Positions 62,936-64,000 of a stretch of 64,000 nt of DNA are shown one piece after another. How positions within the stretch are numbered: position 1 is the first letter of the stretch; every line of letters begins with the position of its first letter. Made by a program: the position numbers and the translations under genes. Under the pieces are notes generated by a model. It worked only from the letters and a program-made list of their open reading frames with translations, did no database searches and was not told the origin of the DNA. Origin of the DNA: Paralvinella palmiformis (taxonomy: Eukaryota > Annelida > Polychaeta > Terebellida > Alvinellidae); assembly GCA_025642065.1 (NCBI GenBank), contig JAODUP010000129.1, positions 764,501 to 828,500 of the forward strand. Reading direction: 5' to 3'.

Positions 62936-63995
62936 TTATGTATGTATGTATGTATGTATTGTGTGTGTGTGTGTGTGTGTGTAACATACATGTTGCTGAA
63001 TAATTATCTATCTATATATCTATTTATTTTCCTGCAAAAGTTTTCTGTCAGGATGGCTACCATGTTGTATCCTCCAATGGCACTTGCGAGGAATGTCCAC
63101 GTGGTACTTATAAGGACAATAAACTAAGTATATTTGGTCATTGTGTGCCATGTCGCAATGGAAAAACTACTTCACAGAGTGGATCTACAAGCAGATATGA
63201 CTGTTCTATAGGTAGGTATTGTAACGGTTAGTATTAATGCCAAATAATTAATGCTACTTAATTGATAACAGTTGGCTAACAAGAGAAAGCTTTTATATCT
63301 TAATTGATACAAAAACAAGGATTTTTCTTGTTTACAAGTTTAGGAGCTTTGACAGTTTTTATTTGTTTTGTTAACTGTATTTTATTATTCAGTTATTATA
63401 AGTGAAGGTAGTAACTGTTTAATCTATATGAGATGGATATCCTGTGCTACAGACTATTGCTCCAATAACCGTAATATTTTAATGTTCCAAATTCCTTTTC
63501 TACCTTCTGCCTAATTAGCCTATTGTCGGAAGGGTTCCTACTTGCACAAGGAAGCTAATATTTGTAACTTGTGTCCGAGGGGACAATATCAACCAGAACC
63601 TCTTCAGGAATCCTGTTTGCTTTGTCCAGAAAATACTACAACAAGTTATCGTGGTGCTACCAATGACAGTGAATGCCAGCGTAAGTATATCCAGAATCAG
63701 TCACTGTGATCATGTGTTCTTCTATTCACAAAGGATGTACACTGAATATTAAAATTGTTGTCTTGCTGTTGCTGTTACCATTGTGTTTATGATCTGATAT
63801 GCTCTTTATTGAATGTTCATTTAACAGTTTTCTGTCCAGATGGCTACCAAGTTGTATTTAATACAAGTTGTCAGGTGTGTCCACGTGGTACATACAAAGA
63901 TAACAGGGGAGGTGTATTTGGTACTTGTAAAGATTGTCCTGAAGGAAAGACCACCTTGTATGAAGGTTCTACCAGCAAACGTGAATGTTATAAAG
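2464..63995 (+). CDS. Giant secreted mosaic protein, SVEP1/polydom-like (60 exons, 3' end beyond window)
   Basis: Multi-exon gene whose coding span covers nearly the whole window. Exons were chained by AG/GT sites and intron phase. Nearly all introns are phase 1, with phase-0 introns inside each CUB and phase-0 or phase-2 introns inside the pentraxin, X and a few EGF regions. The visible coding length is about 9,980 bp (about 3,320 residues). It starts with a signal peptide and shows no membrane segment in this window, so the product is inferred to be secreted or extracellular, in adhesion, matrix or innate recognition. Domains: CTLD, LDLa, CUBx3, CCPx4, EGFx2, CCPx4, HYRx2, CCP-like, X1, ephrin-likex3, EGFx14, pentraxin-like, PAN, HYR, Cys-rich, X2, ephrin-likex9 or more. 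The order from the Sushi/HYR block to the pentraxin matches the SVEP1 family. Two junctions miss by one base (see findings), so the gene may be intact with sequence errors or carry real indels. Introns not listed separately are short and show nothing notable. Confidence 0.85.
2990..3180 (+). repeat. SINE family 2 copy with (CAT)n tail
   Basis: tRNA-like head with B-box-like GTTCGAATCTC, then a body GTTTCATCTTTGACTTCGCTTCATTACC...ATTTAGCCTACCATGTGCACAAAA, ending in a CAT-repeat tail. The same body recurs at 3575, 12546, 14205, 31235 and 37630. Confidence 0.8.
3575..3745 (+). repeat. SINE family 2 copy
   Basis: Head TTAACTGGTAGCGCAGTTGG and body GTTTCATCTTTCACTTCGTCTCATTACC, CCATTTAGC; ends in ATAAAACAG. 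The sequence just upstream (3411-3575) is also shared with 10025-11095, so the repeat unit is longer than the SINE alone. Confidence 0.75.
3868..14061 (+). CDS. Exons 2-5: C-type lectin-like domain
   Basis: Exons 3868-3931, 4091-4172, 4319-4419 and 13825-14061 (approximately residues 24-184) join in phase to a C-type lectin-like domain. Visible landmarks are the opening [12 protein letters not shown], a cysteine in NHTCHR, the WIG core strand (split by the 9.4 kb intron), a WSPGQPD loop matching the QPD-type sugar/Ca2+ motif, a WSVDSC strand in place of the canonical WND, and the closing CYHDLPFVC. The QPD triad is the version associated with galactose-type ligands in the family; actual sugar binding is inference. 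The motif YWSxGQP occurs twice in a row. The domain leads straight into an LDLa module. Confidence 0.85.
5495..5650 (+). repeat. SINE family 4 copy (tRNA-like)
   Basis: A-box-like ATAGCGCAGAGGTTAAAGC and B-box-like GGTTTGAATCC, then TTTCCCTAGGCAGTCACCC and a CAT-rich tail. A diverged relative is at 12765-12870 (GGTTTGAATCTGACC, TTACCCTAAGCAATCACC). Confidence 0.6.
5862..7376 (-). mobile_element. Decayed Ty3/gypsy LTR retrotransposon (gag/protease/RT/RNase H fragments)
   Basis: Minus-strand fragments lie in the order gag tail (7376-7200), retropepsin-like segment ([12 protein letters not shown], where D-T-G is expected), reverse transcriptase ([36 protein letters not shown]) and an RNase H start ([11 protein letters not shown]). 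The frame is broken between the RT halves near 6280-6290, where the catalytic Y-x-DD box is degraded, and again near 6070. No LTRs seen. It is a dead insertion in the lectin intron. Confidence 0.85.
7434..7494. repeat. (CT)n(GC)n(GT)n compound microsatellite
   Basis: CT dinucleotides, then CG/GC, then GT dinucleotides without interruption. Confidence 0.95.
7827..7920 (+). repeat. SINE family 1 fragment
   Basis: Degenerate match to the family body: CGAAACTTGTCGGGAATTAA, TTTCTAAGCTCAC..CGTCGGTGGCTTATCACG and TATTTCGGCTCCAT. The middle of the body is deleted. Confidence 0.6.
10138..10163. repeat. Perfect 26-bp palindrome
   Basis: Starts CTGGTAAGACC and reads identically on the other strand, with AflII-like CTTAAG at the centre. 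It is followed by short tandem copies of ATCAATTCCA and a TA microsatellite (10233-10266). Confidence 0.9.
11108..12447 (+). mobile_element. hAT-like DNA transposon remnant with BED zinc finger
   Basis: The ends form an imperfect terminal inverted repeat: left TATGGGGTCAAATACATT, right (reverse complement) TATGGAGTCAAATACATT. Both sub-ends are rich in AAGTATTTGTATTT motifs. Inside, an open frame from about 11686 codes [20 protein letters not shown] then C-x2-C..H spacing and LLLHVK. A donor at 11812 (gtaaat) and an acceptor at 12032 splice to [14 protein letters not shown]...QPTLTSL. This is the N-terminus of a BED-zinc-finger/hAT transposase; the catalytic part is missing, so it is non-autonomous. 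No clear target duplication. Confidence 0.8.
11861..11905. repeat. (AT)n microsatellite
   Basis: Pure AT dinucleotide run inside the intron of the BED transposase remnant. Confidence 0.95.
12546..12720 (+). repeat. SINE family 2 copy
   Basis: GCCTCTGTGGTCTAACTGG head, GTTCAAATCTCGGTTTGGGC B-box region, GAAGGGTGTTTCATCTTTGA body and CTTAGCCTATCATGTGCTC end. One of the best-preserved copies of this family. Confidence 0.85.
14205..14405 (+). repeat. SINE family 2 copy
   Basis: CACCTCCGTGGTCACTACTA, GTTCAAATCCCGGGTGGGC, GTTTCGTCTTTCACTTTGTC, ATTTAGCCTACCAT, with a second copy of the 3' end (GGCATACCATGTACAGAAAT, GACCGTAAAACAACATC). Lies in the intron before the LDLa exon. Confidence 0.8.
14465..14680 (-). 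repeat. SINE family 3, truncated copy
   Basis: Shares AATAATATGTAATATTTATA, TTCAGCTAGAAGCTGCTCTA, CACATATCTCAACTCC and TGCTGCCATTATAGG-type segments with 37960-38265, which carries the tRNA-like head on the minus strand. This copy lacks the head. Confidence 0.75.
14698..14793 (+). CDS. Exon 6: LDL-receptor class A module, one disulfide missing
   Basis: A 96-bp phase 1-1 exon encoding a single LDLa repeat (approximately residues 185-216). The [13 protein letters not shown] and TDE..C elements are clear, including the acidic Ca2+ cage at the end. Only four of the six usual cysteines are present. The first (before YEC) and the third (Tyr in GEYI) are gone; these are the two that normally pair with each other. 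The exon sits between the lectin and CUB domains and is separated by SINE-bearing introns. Confidence 0.85.
15362..17057 (+). CDS. Exons 7-8: CUB domain 1
   Basis: Exons 15362-15483 and 16853-17057 (approximately residues 217-325). The domain starts SPCAEDL, has the [10 protein letters not shown] strand with the second cysteine typical of CUB, and ends in [10 protein letters not shown], a usual CUB terminal strand. The intron between the halves is phase 0, the outer introns phase 1. CUB domains bind protein partners, often in complement-type or matrix proteins. The intron between the two halves carries an 885 bp hAT-like MITE (15721-16605). Confidence 0.85.
15721..16605. mobile_element. hAT-like MITE
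   Basis: Left end CAGGGTTCGAAATAAG, right end (reverse complement) CAGGGTTAGAAACTAAG, a matching terminal inverted repeat with the CAGGGTT start common among hAT elements. The interior has no coding sequence. The flanking 8-mers are only partly alike (TGTGATGA and TGATGGGA). Inserted in the phase-0 intron of CUB 1. Confidence 0.65.
17269..17771 (+). CDS. Exons 9-10: CUB domain 2 (cysteine-poor)
   Basis: Exons 17269-17411 and 17579-17771 (approximately residues 326-437). The fold is indicated by the pattern [17 protein letters not shown], by KLILYD in the middle and by the terminal [10 protein letters not shown]. The first half has no cysteine and the second only one, so the usual CUB disulfides are absent. 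The exon layout (phase 1, internal phase 0, phase 1) matches the neighbouring CUBs, which supports a tandem duplication followed by divergence. Confidence 0.75.
17945..18460 (+). CDS. Exons 11-12: CUB domain 3
   Basis: Exons 17945-18117 and 18289-18460 (approximately residues 438-552). This is the most canonical CUB of the three: [51 protein letters not shown]. It is again split by a phase-0 intron at the equivalent position and bounded by phase-1 introns. The donor after SV is gttagg at 18461, weaker than average, but the phase is right for the following Sushi exon. Confidence 0.9.
18688..19475 (+). CDS. Exons 13-14: Sushi/CCP domains 1-2
   Basis: Exon 18688-18885 encodes a CCP of DCPEIELGG...VRCQPGF...[10 protein letters not shown]...PTCEG type. 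Exon 19302-19475 encodes [12 protein letters not shown]...[23 protein letters not shown]...PVCAG. Each has the four cysteines and the Trp before the last cysteine that define a Sushi module, one module per phase 1-1 exon. CCP arrays are protein-binding spacers in complement regulators, selectins and SVEP1. Confidence 0.92.
19476..22854. other. 3.4 kb intron between Sushi 2 and 3
   Basis: Mostly unique AT-rich sequence. A possible old tRNA-like repeat lies at about 19640-19800 (CATTGGTAGTGTACTATATG, GGTTCTAATCC). Overlapping open frames near 20980-21290 on both strands resemble no family I know. No exon recognised. Confidence 0.5.
22855..23033 (+). CDS. Exon 15: Sushi/CCP domain 3 (3' junction off by one base)
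   Basis: Encodes [13 protein letters not shown]...[32 protein letters not shown], a complete Sushi module. The acceptor at 22854 joins exon 14 in phase 1. The only good donor (gttagt at 23034) leaves the exon in phase 0, whereas the next Sushi exon must be entered in phase 1. One more G before the donor would make the junction canonical. This is a one-base sequence error, a true indel, or an unusual splice. Confidence 0.8.
23338..23514 (+). CDS. Exon 16: Sushi/CCP domain 4
   Basis: Phase-1 reading gives [13 protein letters not shown]...[34 protein letters not shown], a Sushi module with four cysteines but no Trp before the last one. The other two frames hit stops early, so the phase is certain. 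Donor gtattg at 23515. Confidence 0.88.
23678..24643. mobile_element. Non-autonomous TIR element flanked by TA
   Basis: Left end CCATATATACTCGCATACAAG then TCGACCC; right end, reverse-complemented, CCATATATATTACTCATGTA then TAAGTCGA. Each end is directly flanked by TA, as for Tc1/mariner-type insertion. The interior contains a diverged direct duplication of about 220-250 bp (23975-24240 and 24255-24478; both contain TATTATTACATAAAGAC and CAAATAACAGTTTGGT). No transposase. Confidence 0.65.
24782..24848. repeat. 18-bp tandem repeat
   Basis: Four near-identical units of ATGTATGAGATCATATAT. Confidence 0.9.
24904..25791. repeat. Long inverted repeat (hairpin), about 315-bp arms
   Basis: Left arm 24904-25218 and right arm 25472-25791 are reverse complements with roughly 95% identity by eye. 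They share, for example, CAAATAGCTTCCCAAATCTA at the tips, a CAT-repeat stretch, and GACATAATGACAAAATTT at the base of the loop. The spacer is 253 bp. It has no coding potential. It lies in the intron between Sushi 4 and EGF exon 17 and would be transcribed with the gene. Confidence 0.92.
25986..26386 (+). CDS. Exons 17-18: two calcium-binding-type EGF domains
   Basis: Exon 25986-26111 starts [16 protein letters not shown] and exon 26195-26386 starts [16 protein letters not shown]. Both have the D-I-D/N-E-C start and the NT.GSY.C core of cbEGF, so Ca2+ binding is likely. The second has an enlarged last loop (about 35 residues from GFSLFVANG to SCV). They separate the first Sushi group from the second. 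Confidence 0.9.
26642..28320 (+). CDS. Exons 19-22: Sushi/CCP domains 5-8
   Basis: Exons 26642-26821 ([13 protein letters not shown]...SWSRALPTC), 27295-27501 (AFCHIGPSL...divergent, no clear terminal Trp), 27735-27926 ([12 protein letters not shown]...RWNYGTLEC) and 28135-28320 ([11 protein letters not shown]...VWAGVLPTC). All are single-exon, phase 1-1 modules. The second and third are the most diverged, with long loops. They lead directly into two HYR domains, as in SVEP1. Confidence 0.87.
28727..29363 (+). CDS. Exons 23-24: HYR domains 1-2
   Basis: Exon 28727-28972 starts [14 protein letters not shown] and ends [12 protein letters not shown]; exon 29106-29363 starts [15 protein letters not shown] and ends [14 protein letters not shown]. 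The D..PP.I.C start, the DNSG/DDSG turn and the C.F.V.V end are HYR (hyalin repeat) hallmarks, an immunoglobulin-like fold used in adhesion. Paired HYR domains behind Sushi domains are characteristic of SVEP1. Confidence 0.92.
29364..31523. other. 2.2 kb intron after HYR 2
   Basis: Begins with an AAT-rich microsatellite (29410-29435); otherwise unique AT-rich sequence until a SINE family 2 fragment and its inverted junction (31204-31345). No exon or mobile ORF seen. Confidence 0.5.
31204..31345 (+). repeat. SINE family 2 fragment with 55-bp palindromic junction
   Basis: 31204-31230 and 31232-31258 are perfect reverse complements (27 bp each, one central base) and contain the family motif GAAGGGTGTTTCATC. 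The + copy continues as the SINE body and 3' end (ATTTAGACTACCATGTGCAC) to about 31345. Confidence 0.85.
31524..31718 (+). CDS. Exon 25: cysteine-rich Sushi-like domain (CCP9-like)
   Basis: A phase 1-1 exon of 65 codons: [14 protein letters not shown]...[11 protein letters not shown]...[11 protein letters not shown]...QHC. Six or so cysteines and a WLPxP segment resemble a Sushi module with an extra pair. It occupies the place of the Sushi domain that follows the HYR pair in SVEP1. The equivalent position after the third HYR is taken by the exon at 52153-52344. Confidence 0.8.
32096..32695 (+). CDS. Exons 26-27: unassigned domain X1
   Basis: Exons 32096-32331 and 32464-32695 join in phase 0 to about 156 residues (1390-1545) that I cannot assign to a named family. 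Visible points are a short cysteine cluster (CIEQ...LLQCNTC), a strand-rich pattern ([20 protein letters not shown]) and a closing CAELSWELV...YRCPTE...TFVC. It always stands between a Cys-rich/Sushi-like exon and ephrin-receptor-like repeats. The region at 52698-54233 holds the same position in a second copy of the arrangement. In SVEP1 the equivalent stretch is also unnamed. Confidence 0.75.
33018..33202. repeat. CA-rich minisatellite
   Basis: CA runs interrupted regularly by TGAA and AAA, giving a unit of about 20-22 bp (ACACACATGAACACACACAA). The histidine/threonine-rich and cysteine/valine-rich open frames over it are low-complexity artefacts. Confidence 0.92.
33862..35131. mobile_element. 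hAT-type non-autonomous transposon with 8-bp target duplication
   Basis: Left end CAGGATTGGGGCGATTA, right end (reverse complement) CAGGGTTGGGGTAATCA. Both sub-ends are packed with AATCATGATTAC/GTAATTGATTATG motifs that can pair with each other. The flanking octamers are ATCTAGAT (33854-33861) and GTCTAGAT (35132-35139), a 7/8 match and the length expected for hAT. No transposase reading frame inside. Located in the intron between X1 and the first ephrin-like repeat. Confidence 0.85.
35727..35945. repeat. (TGAG)n microsatellite, about 54 units
   Basis: Nearly perfect tetranucleotide array of about 220 bp. The THSL-repeat open frames on the minus strand are by-products of the array. Confidence 0.97.
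36355..39399 (+). CDS. Exons 28-30: ephrin-receptor-like (GCC2/GCC3) repeats 1-3
   Basis: Exons 36355-36504, 38728-38883 and 39235-39399, each one repeat and phase 1-1. Pattern: C.PG.Y....C..CP.GTY....G...C..CP.G...GA...C, e.g. [19 protein letters not shown] and [21 protein letters not shown]. This is the short cysteine-rich fold (Pfam-type Ephrin_rec_like) seen in SCUBE, SVEP1 and ephrin receptors. The repeats stand between X1 and the EGF array, as in SVEP1. Confidence 0.88.
37406..37472. repeat. (TA)n microsatellite
   Basis: Uninterrupted TA dinucleotides. Confidence 0.97.
37630..37810 (+). repeat. SINE family 2 copy
   Basis: GGTGCCTCCACGATCTAACT head, GTTCAAATCTCAGTGTGGAC, GAAGGGTGTTTCATC, ATTTAGCCTACC end. 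Confidence 0.82.
37960..38265 (-). repeat. SINE family 3 copy with tRNA-like head
   Basis: Minus strand: TAATAGCGCAGTTAGTAAGA (A box) and GGGTTCGAGTCTCC (B box), then a body ending in an AAT-rich tail. The body segments TAGCTGCTCTAAGGTGCTTT and CATACAATGCATGCTGCC match the truncated copy at 14465-14680. Confidence 0.8.
39650..40986 (+). CDS. Exons 31-35: EGF-like domains 1-6
   Basis: Exons 39650-39724 (only 75 bp), 39881-39994, 40125-40260, 40482-40615 and 40777-40986. Joined in phase they give consecutive EGFs: [74 protein letters not shown] and [14 protein letters not shown]. Most introns fall inside the last loop, just before the G-Y-x-G turn, not between domains. The intron after 40260 has no GT donor; the only phase-compatible choice is the GC donor ag|gcatga, which yields LKPRCE and restores the sixth cysteine of EGF 3. 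Confidence 0.88.
40987..42813. other. 1.8 kb intron between EGF 6 and 7
   Basis: Unique AT-rich sequence except a probable reverse tRNA-like SINE at 42165-42310 (minus strand GTTAGCTCAGTGGCTATAGC and GGGTTAAAATCCA). No exon recognised. Confidence 0.5.
42814..43716 (+). CDS. Exons 36-38: EGF-like domains 7-11
   Basis: Exons 42814-43041, 43168-43295 and 43523-43716. They cover [55 protein letters not shown] and [14 protein letters not shown]. Three start with D-I-N/D-E-C and are probably Ca2+-binding. The junction 43295/43523 is phase 0 and the exit at 43716 is phase 2, both matched by their partners. Confidence 0.92.
43717..45683. other. 2.0 kb intron between EGF 11 and 12
   Basis: Contains an ATT trinucleotide run (44967-44997), a CA/TA microsatellite (45412-45483) followed by CACAC-rich sequence, and three copies of CAAACTACCTGAAGT-type 16-mers near 45235-45270. 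Otherwise nothing recognised. Confidence 0.55.
45684..46310 (+). CDS. Exons 39-41: EGF-like domains 12-14 (one-base frame problem in exon 41)
   Basis: Exons 45684-45817, 45924-46037 and 46169-46310 give [29 protein letters not shown] and [14 protein letters not shown]. In exon 41, entering in the required phase 1 gives GFTG and then a stop a few codons later. Dropping one G of the GGG at 46177-46179 restores GFTG-x-LCEIN. With all three Gs kept, the exon reads openly only if entered in phase 0, which exon 40 cannot supply. This is either a sequence error or a true frameshift. Confidence 0.82.
46704..47816 (+). CDS. Exons 42-44: pentraxin/laminin-G-like domain
   Basis: Exons 46704-46854, 47095-47343 and 47557-47816 join in phases 1, 2, 2, 1 to about 220 residues (2239-2458). 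The pattern [13 protein letters not shown]...SCSLWIRPE...[22 protein letters not shown]...[15 protein letters not shown] is that of the pentraxin/LamG jelly roll. The H-x-C-x-S/T-W pentraxin signature is altered (HLAVS, no cysteine), so Ca2+-dependent ligand binding like C-reactive protein is uncertain. In SVEP1 a pentraxin follows the EGF array in the same place. The tail [12 protein letters not shown] runs into an RNKR site at the next exon. Confidence 0.85.
47980..49430 (+). mobile_element. hAT transposon remnant with dimerisation domain
   Basis: Perfect 17-bp terminal inverted repeat: CAGTGTTGCTTCTAGGA at 47980-47996 and its complement at 49414-49430. A third, diverged direct copy of the left end lies inside (from 48162), with about 130 bp following it alike. 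An open frame at about 48807-49010 codes [16 protein letters not shown], then [16 protein letters not shown], which is the hAT C-terminal dimerisation domain; the rest of the transposase is gone. Candidate target duplications at the edges are poor matches. Located in the intron between the pentraxin and PAN exons. Confidence 0.85.
49431..51140. other. Remainder of the pentraxin-PAN intron
   Basis: Unique AT-rich sequence with no repeat, ORF or RNA signature that I can support. Confidence 0.5.
51141..51419 (+). CDS. Exon 45: PAN/apple domain with preceding RNKR site
   Basis: A 279-bp phase 1-1 exon. It opens ARNKRSL, a furin-type R-x-K-R site, then codes for a PAN/apple domain: [20 protein letters not shown] with [16 protein letters not shown] and GQCVLSN, four cysteines in the expected spacing. 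PAN domains mediate protein or carbohydrate contacts. The acceptor is cttcag at 51135-51140. The open frame upstream (from 51059) is in-frame intron, not needed for the domain. Confidence 0.88.
51544..51990 (+). CDS. Exons 46-47: HYR domain 3
   Basis: Exons 51544-51675 and 51895-51990, joined in phase 1. They give [15 protein letters not shown] at the start and [15 protein letters not shown] at the end, the C...C.F.V.V frame of HYR. Unlike HYR 1 and 2, it is split by an intron. It opens a second HYR, Cys-rich, X, ephrin-like series. Confidence 0.85.
52153..52344 (+). CDS. Exon 48: cysteine-rich exon after HYR 3
   Basis: A 64-codon, phase 1-1 exon with about eight cysteines: [43 protein letters not shown] do not recognise a named family. 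The size, phase and the C-x-MKC-x motif resemble exon 25 (31524-31718, CLMKC), which holds the same position after HYR 2. Confidence 0.75.
52388..52420. repeat. (GT)n microsatellite
   Basis: GT dinucleotides just after exon 48. Confidence 0.95.
52698..54233 (+). CDS. Exons 49-51: unassigned domain X2
   Basis: Exons 52698-52914, 53195-53288 and 54125-54233 join in phases 1, 2, 0, 1 to about 140 residues. Features: [15 protein letters not shown], a helix-like stretch ([14 protein letters not shown]), paired cysteines ([16 protein letters not shown]) and a final [14 protein letters not shown]...YTC. The family is unknown; the alternating strand/helix pattern could be SEA-like, but this is a guess. 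Position and size match X1. Confidence 0.72.
53572..53890. repeat. Minisatellite of about 21-bp units flanked by (GT)n
   Basis: Units of GTGAGTGAGTTGATCAGTGT plus one or two bases recur, interrupted by two GT runs (53572-53596, 53708-53750) and a shared TGATGGTTGGTC. Lies in the intron between exons 50 and 51. Confidence 0.9.
54410..55861 (+). CDS. Exons 52-54: ephrin-receptor-like repeats 4-6
   Basis: Exons 54410-54571, 55237-55398 and 55700-55861, each exactly 162 bp and phase 1-1, so exon-sized duplications. They encode [49 protein letters not shown] and [21 protein letters not shown], each closing with a GA/GS.S...C motif. They follow X2 as repeats 1-3 follow X1. Confidence 0.9.
54774..55033. 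repeat. CT-rich simple repeat
   Basis: CTCTCT/TCTGTCTC tracts of about 260 bp between ephrin-like exons 52 and 53. The serine/leucine-rich open frame here is an artefact. Confidence 0.93.
56999..57358 (+). repeat. SINE family 1, full-length with 13-bp target duplication
   Basis: Head with A box GGCCTAGCGGTTAAGC and B box GGTTCGAACCC, body GTTAAATGGCACTGCCGTCTCC and CACTCTGGCAGTGACCACCC, end CCCTAACAACAAAACC. The flanking AACCCTAAGAGAA at 56986-56998 and 57359-57371 is a perfect duplication, so this is a recent L1-style insertion. Confidence 0.93.
58175..58239 (+). other. Possible cassette exon (weak)
   Basis: A strong acceptor (polypyrimidine then cacag, ending 58174) is followed by an open phase-1 segment, [20 protein letters not shown], up to a usable donor gtatga at 58240, also phase 1. 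It could be skipped or included between exons 54 and 55 without changing frame. The peptide has two cysteines but no clear domain. Chance is quite possible. Confidence 0.25.
59440..59890 (-). mobile_element. Decayed non-LTR retrotransposon (LINE) reverse transcriptase
   Basis: On the minus strand one can follow [13 protein letters not shown] (about 59850), [14 protein letters not shown] (about 59790), FGIPQGFIS (about 59600) and [12 protein letters not shown] (about 59475-59500). These correspond to the LINE RT motifs H-S-T-E-T, L-D-L-S-A-A-F-D, G-V-P-Q-G-S and Y-A-D-D-T-Q of CR1/L2-like elements. Several stops interrupt it. Confidence 0.75.
60319..60368. repeat. (CAAA)n and (CAAT)n microsatellite
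   Basis: Three or four CAAA units followed by about seven CAAT units. Confidence 0.9.
61116..63995 (+). CDS. Exons 55-60: ephrin-receptor-like repeats 7-12, alternating A/B type
   Basis: Exons 61116-61277 (A, 162 bp), 61552-61725 (B, 174), 62452-62613 (A, 162), 63041-63211 (B, 171), 63519-63680 (A, 162) and 63828-63995 (B, 168), all phase 1-1. A-type exons share YQP.PLQE.C.LCP and a final NDSEC or NSEC. B-type exons share [16 protein letters not shown] and a GSTSR/K..C end. The strict alternation shows that a two-exon unit was duplicated at least twice. The last donor, gtatt at 63996, shows the gene continues beyond the window. Confidence 0.92.
62071..62175. repeat. (CT)n-(TA)n-(GA)n self-complementary repeat
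   Basis: CT dinucleotides, then TA, then AG; the outer arms are complementary, so the whole block can fold into a hairpin. Lies in the intron before exon 57. Confidence 0.93.
62885..62982. repeat. (TA)n-(TG)n-(TATG)n-(GT)n microsatellite
   Basis: Compound simple repeat just upstream of exon 58. Confidence 0.95.
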
Positions 63996-64000
63996 GTATT

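Overview
This is a metazoan nuclear genome window. It is AT-rich and full of AT/GT microsatellites, tRNA-derived SINEs and hAT-type transposon remnants. Its coding sequence is broken into about 60 small GT-AG exons, all on the + strand. The repeat content and the protein architecture fit a marine invertebrate, probably a lophotrochozoan such as a mollusc, but the species cannot be fixed from the sequence.

Essentially the whole window is one gene, from a signal-peptide exon at 2464-2532 to an ephrin-receptor-like exon ending at 63995. The gene runs off the right edge. I rebuilt it exon by exon from splice sites, intron phase and domain signatures. The visible part is about 10 kb of coding sequence, roughly 3,320 residues of a secreted or extracellular mosaic protein. 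Domain order is: signal peptide; C-type lectin; LDL-receptor class A; three CUB; four Sushi/CCP; two calcium-binding-type EGF; four more Sushi; two HYR; a Sushi-like cysteine-rich exon; an unassigned domain (X1); three ephrin-receptor-like repeats; about fourteen EGF; a pentraxin/laminin-G-like domain; a furin-type RNKR site; PAN/apple; HYR; a cysteine-rich exon; a second unassigned domain (X2); and at least nine ephrin-receptor-like repeats. The central block (Sushi, HYR-HYR, Sushi-like, X, ephrin-like, EGFs, pentraxin) has the order of the SVEP1/polydom core. The CTLD-LDLa-CUB front and the PAN-HYR-X-ephrin tail differ from vertebrate SVEP1.

Two junctions do not close in frame by one base each (about 23034 and 46177-46179), and one intron uses a GC donor (40261). 

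The long introns carry the mobile DNA. The 9.4 kb intron 4420-13824 holds a decayed Ty3/gypsy retrotransposon (minus strand, 5862-7376), a hAT-like element with a BED zinc-finger exon that splits a SINE (11108-12447), and several SINEs. Intron 15484-16852 holds a hAT-like MITE. Intron 23515-25985 holds a TIR element and a 0.9 kb hairpin with about 315 bp arms. Intron 32696-36354 holds a hAT-type element with a clear 8 bp target duplication. Intron 47817-51140 holds a hAT remnant with the dimerisation domain. Intron 55862-61115 holds a fresh SINE with a 13 bp target duplication and a decayed LINE reverse transcriptase. No rRNA, functional tRNA or CRISPR was seen.
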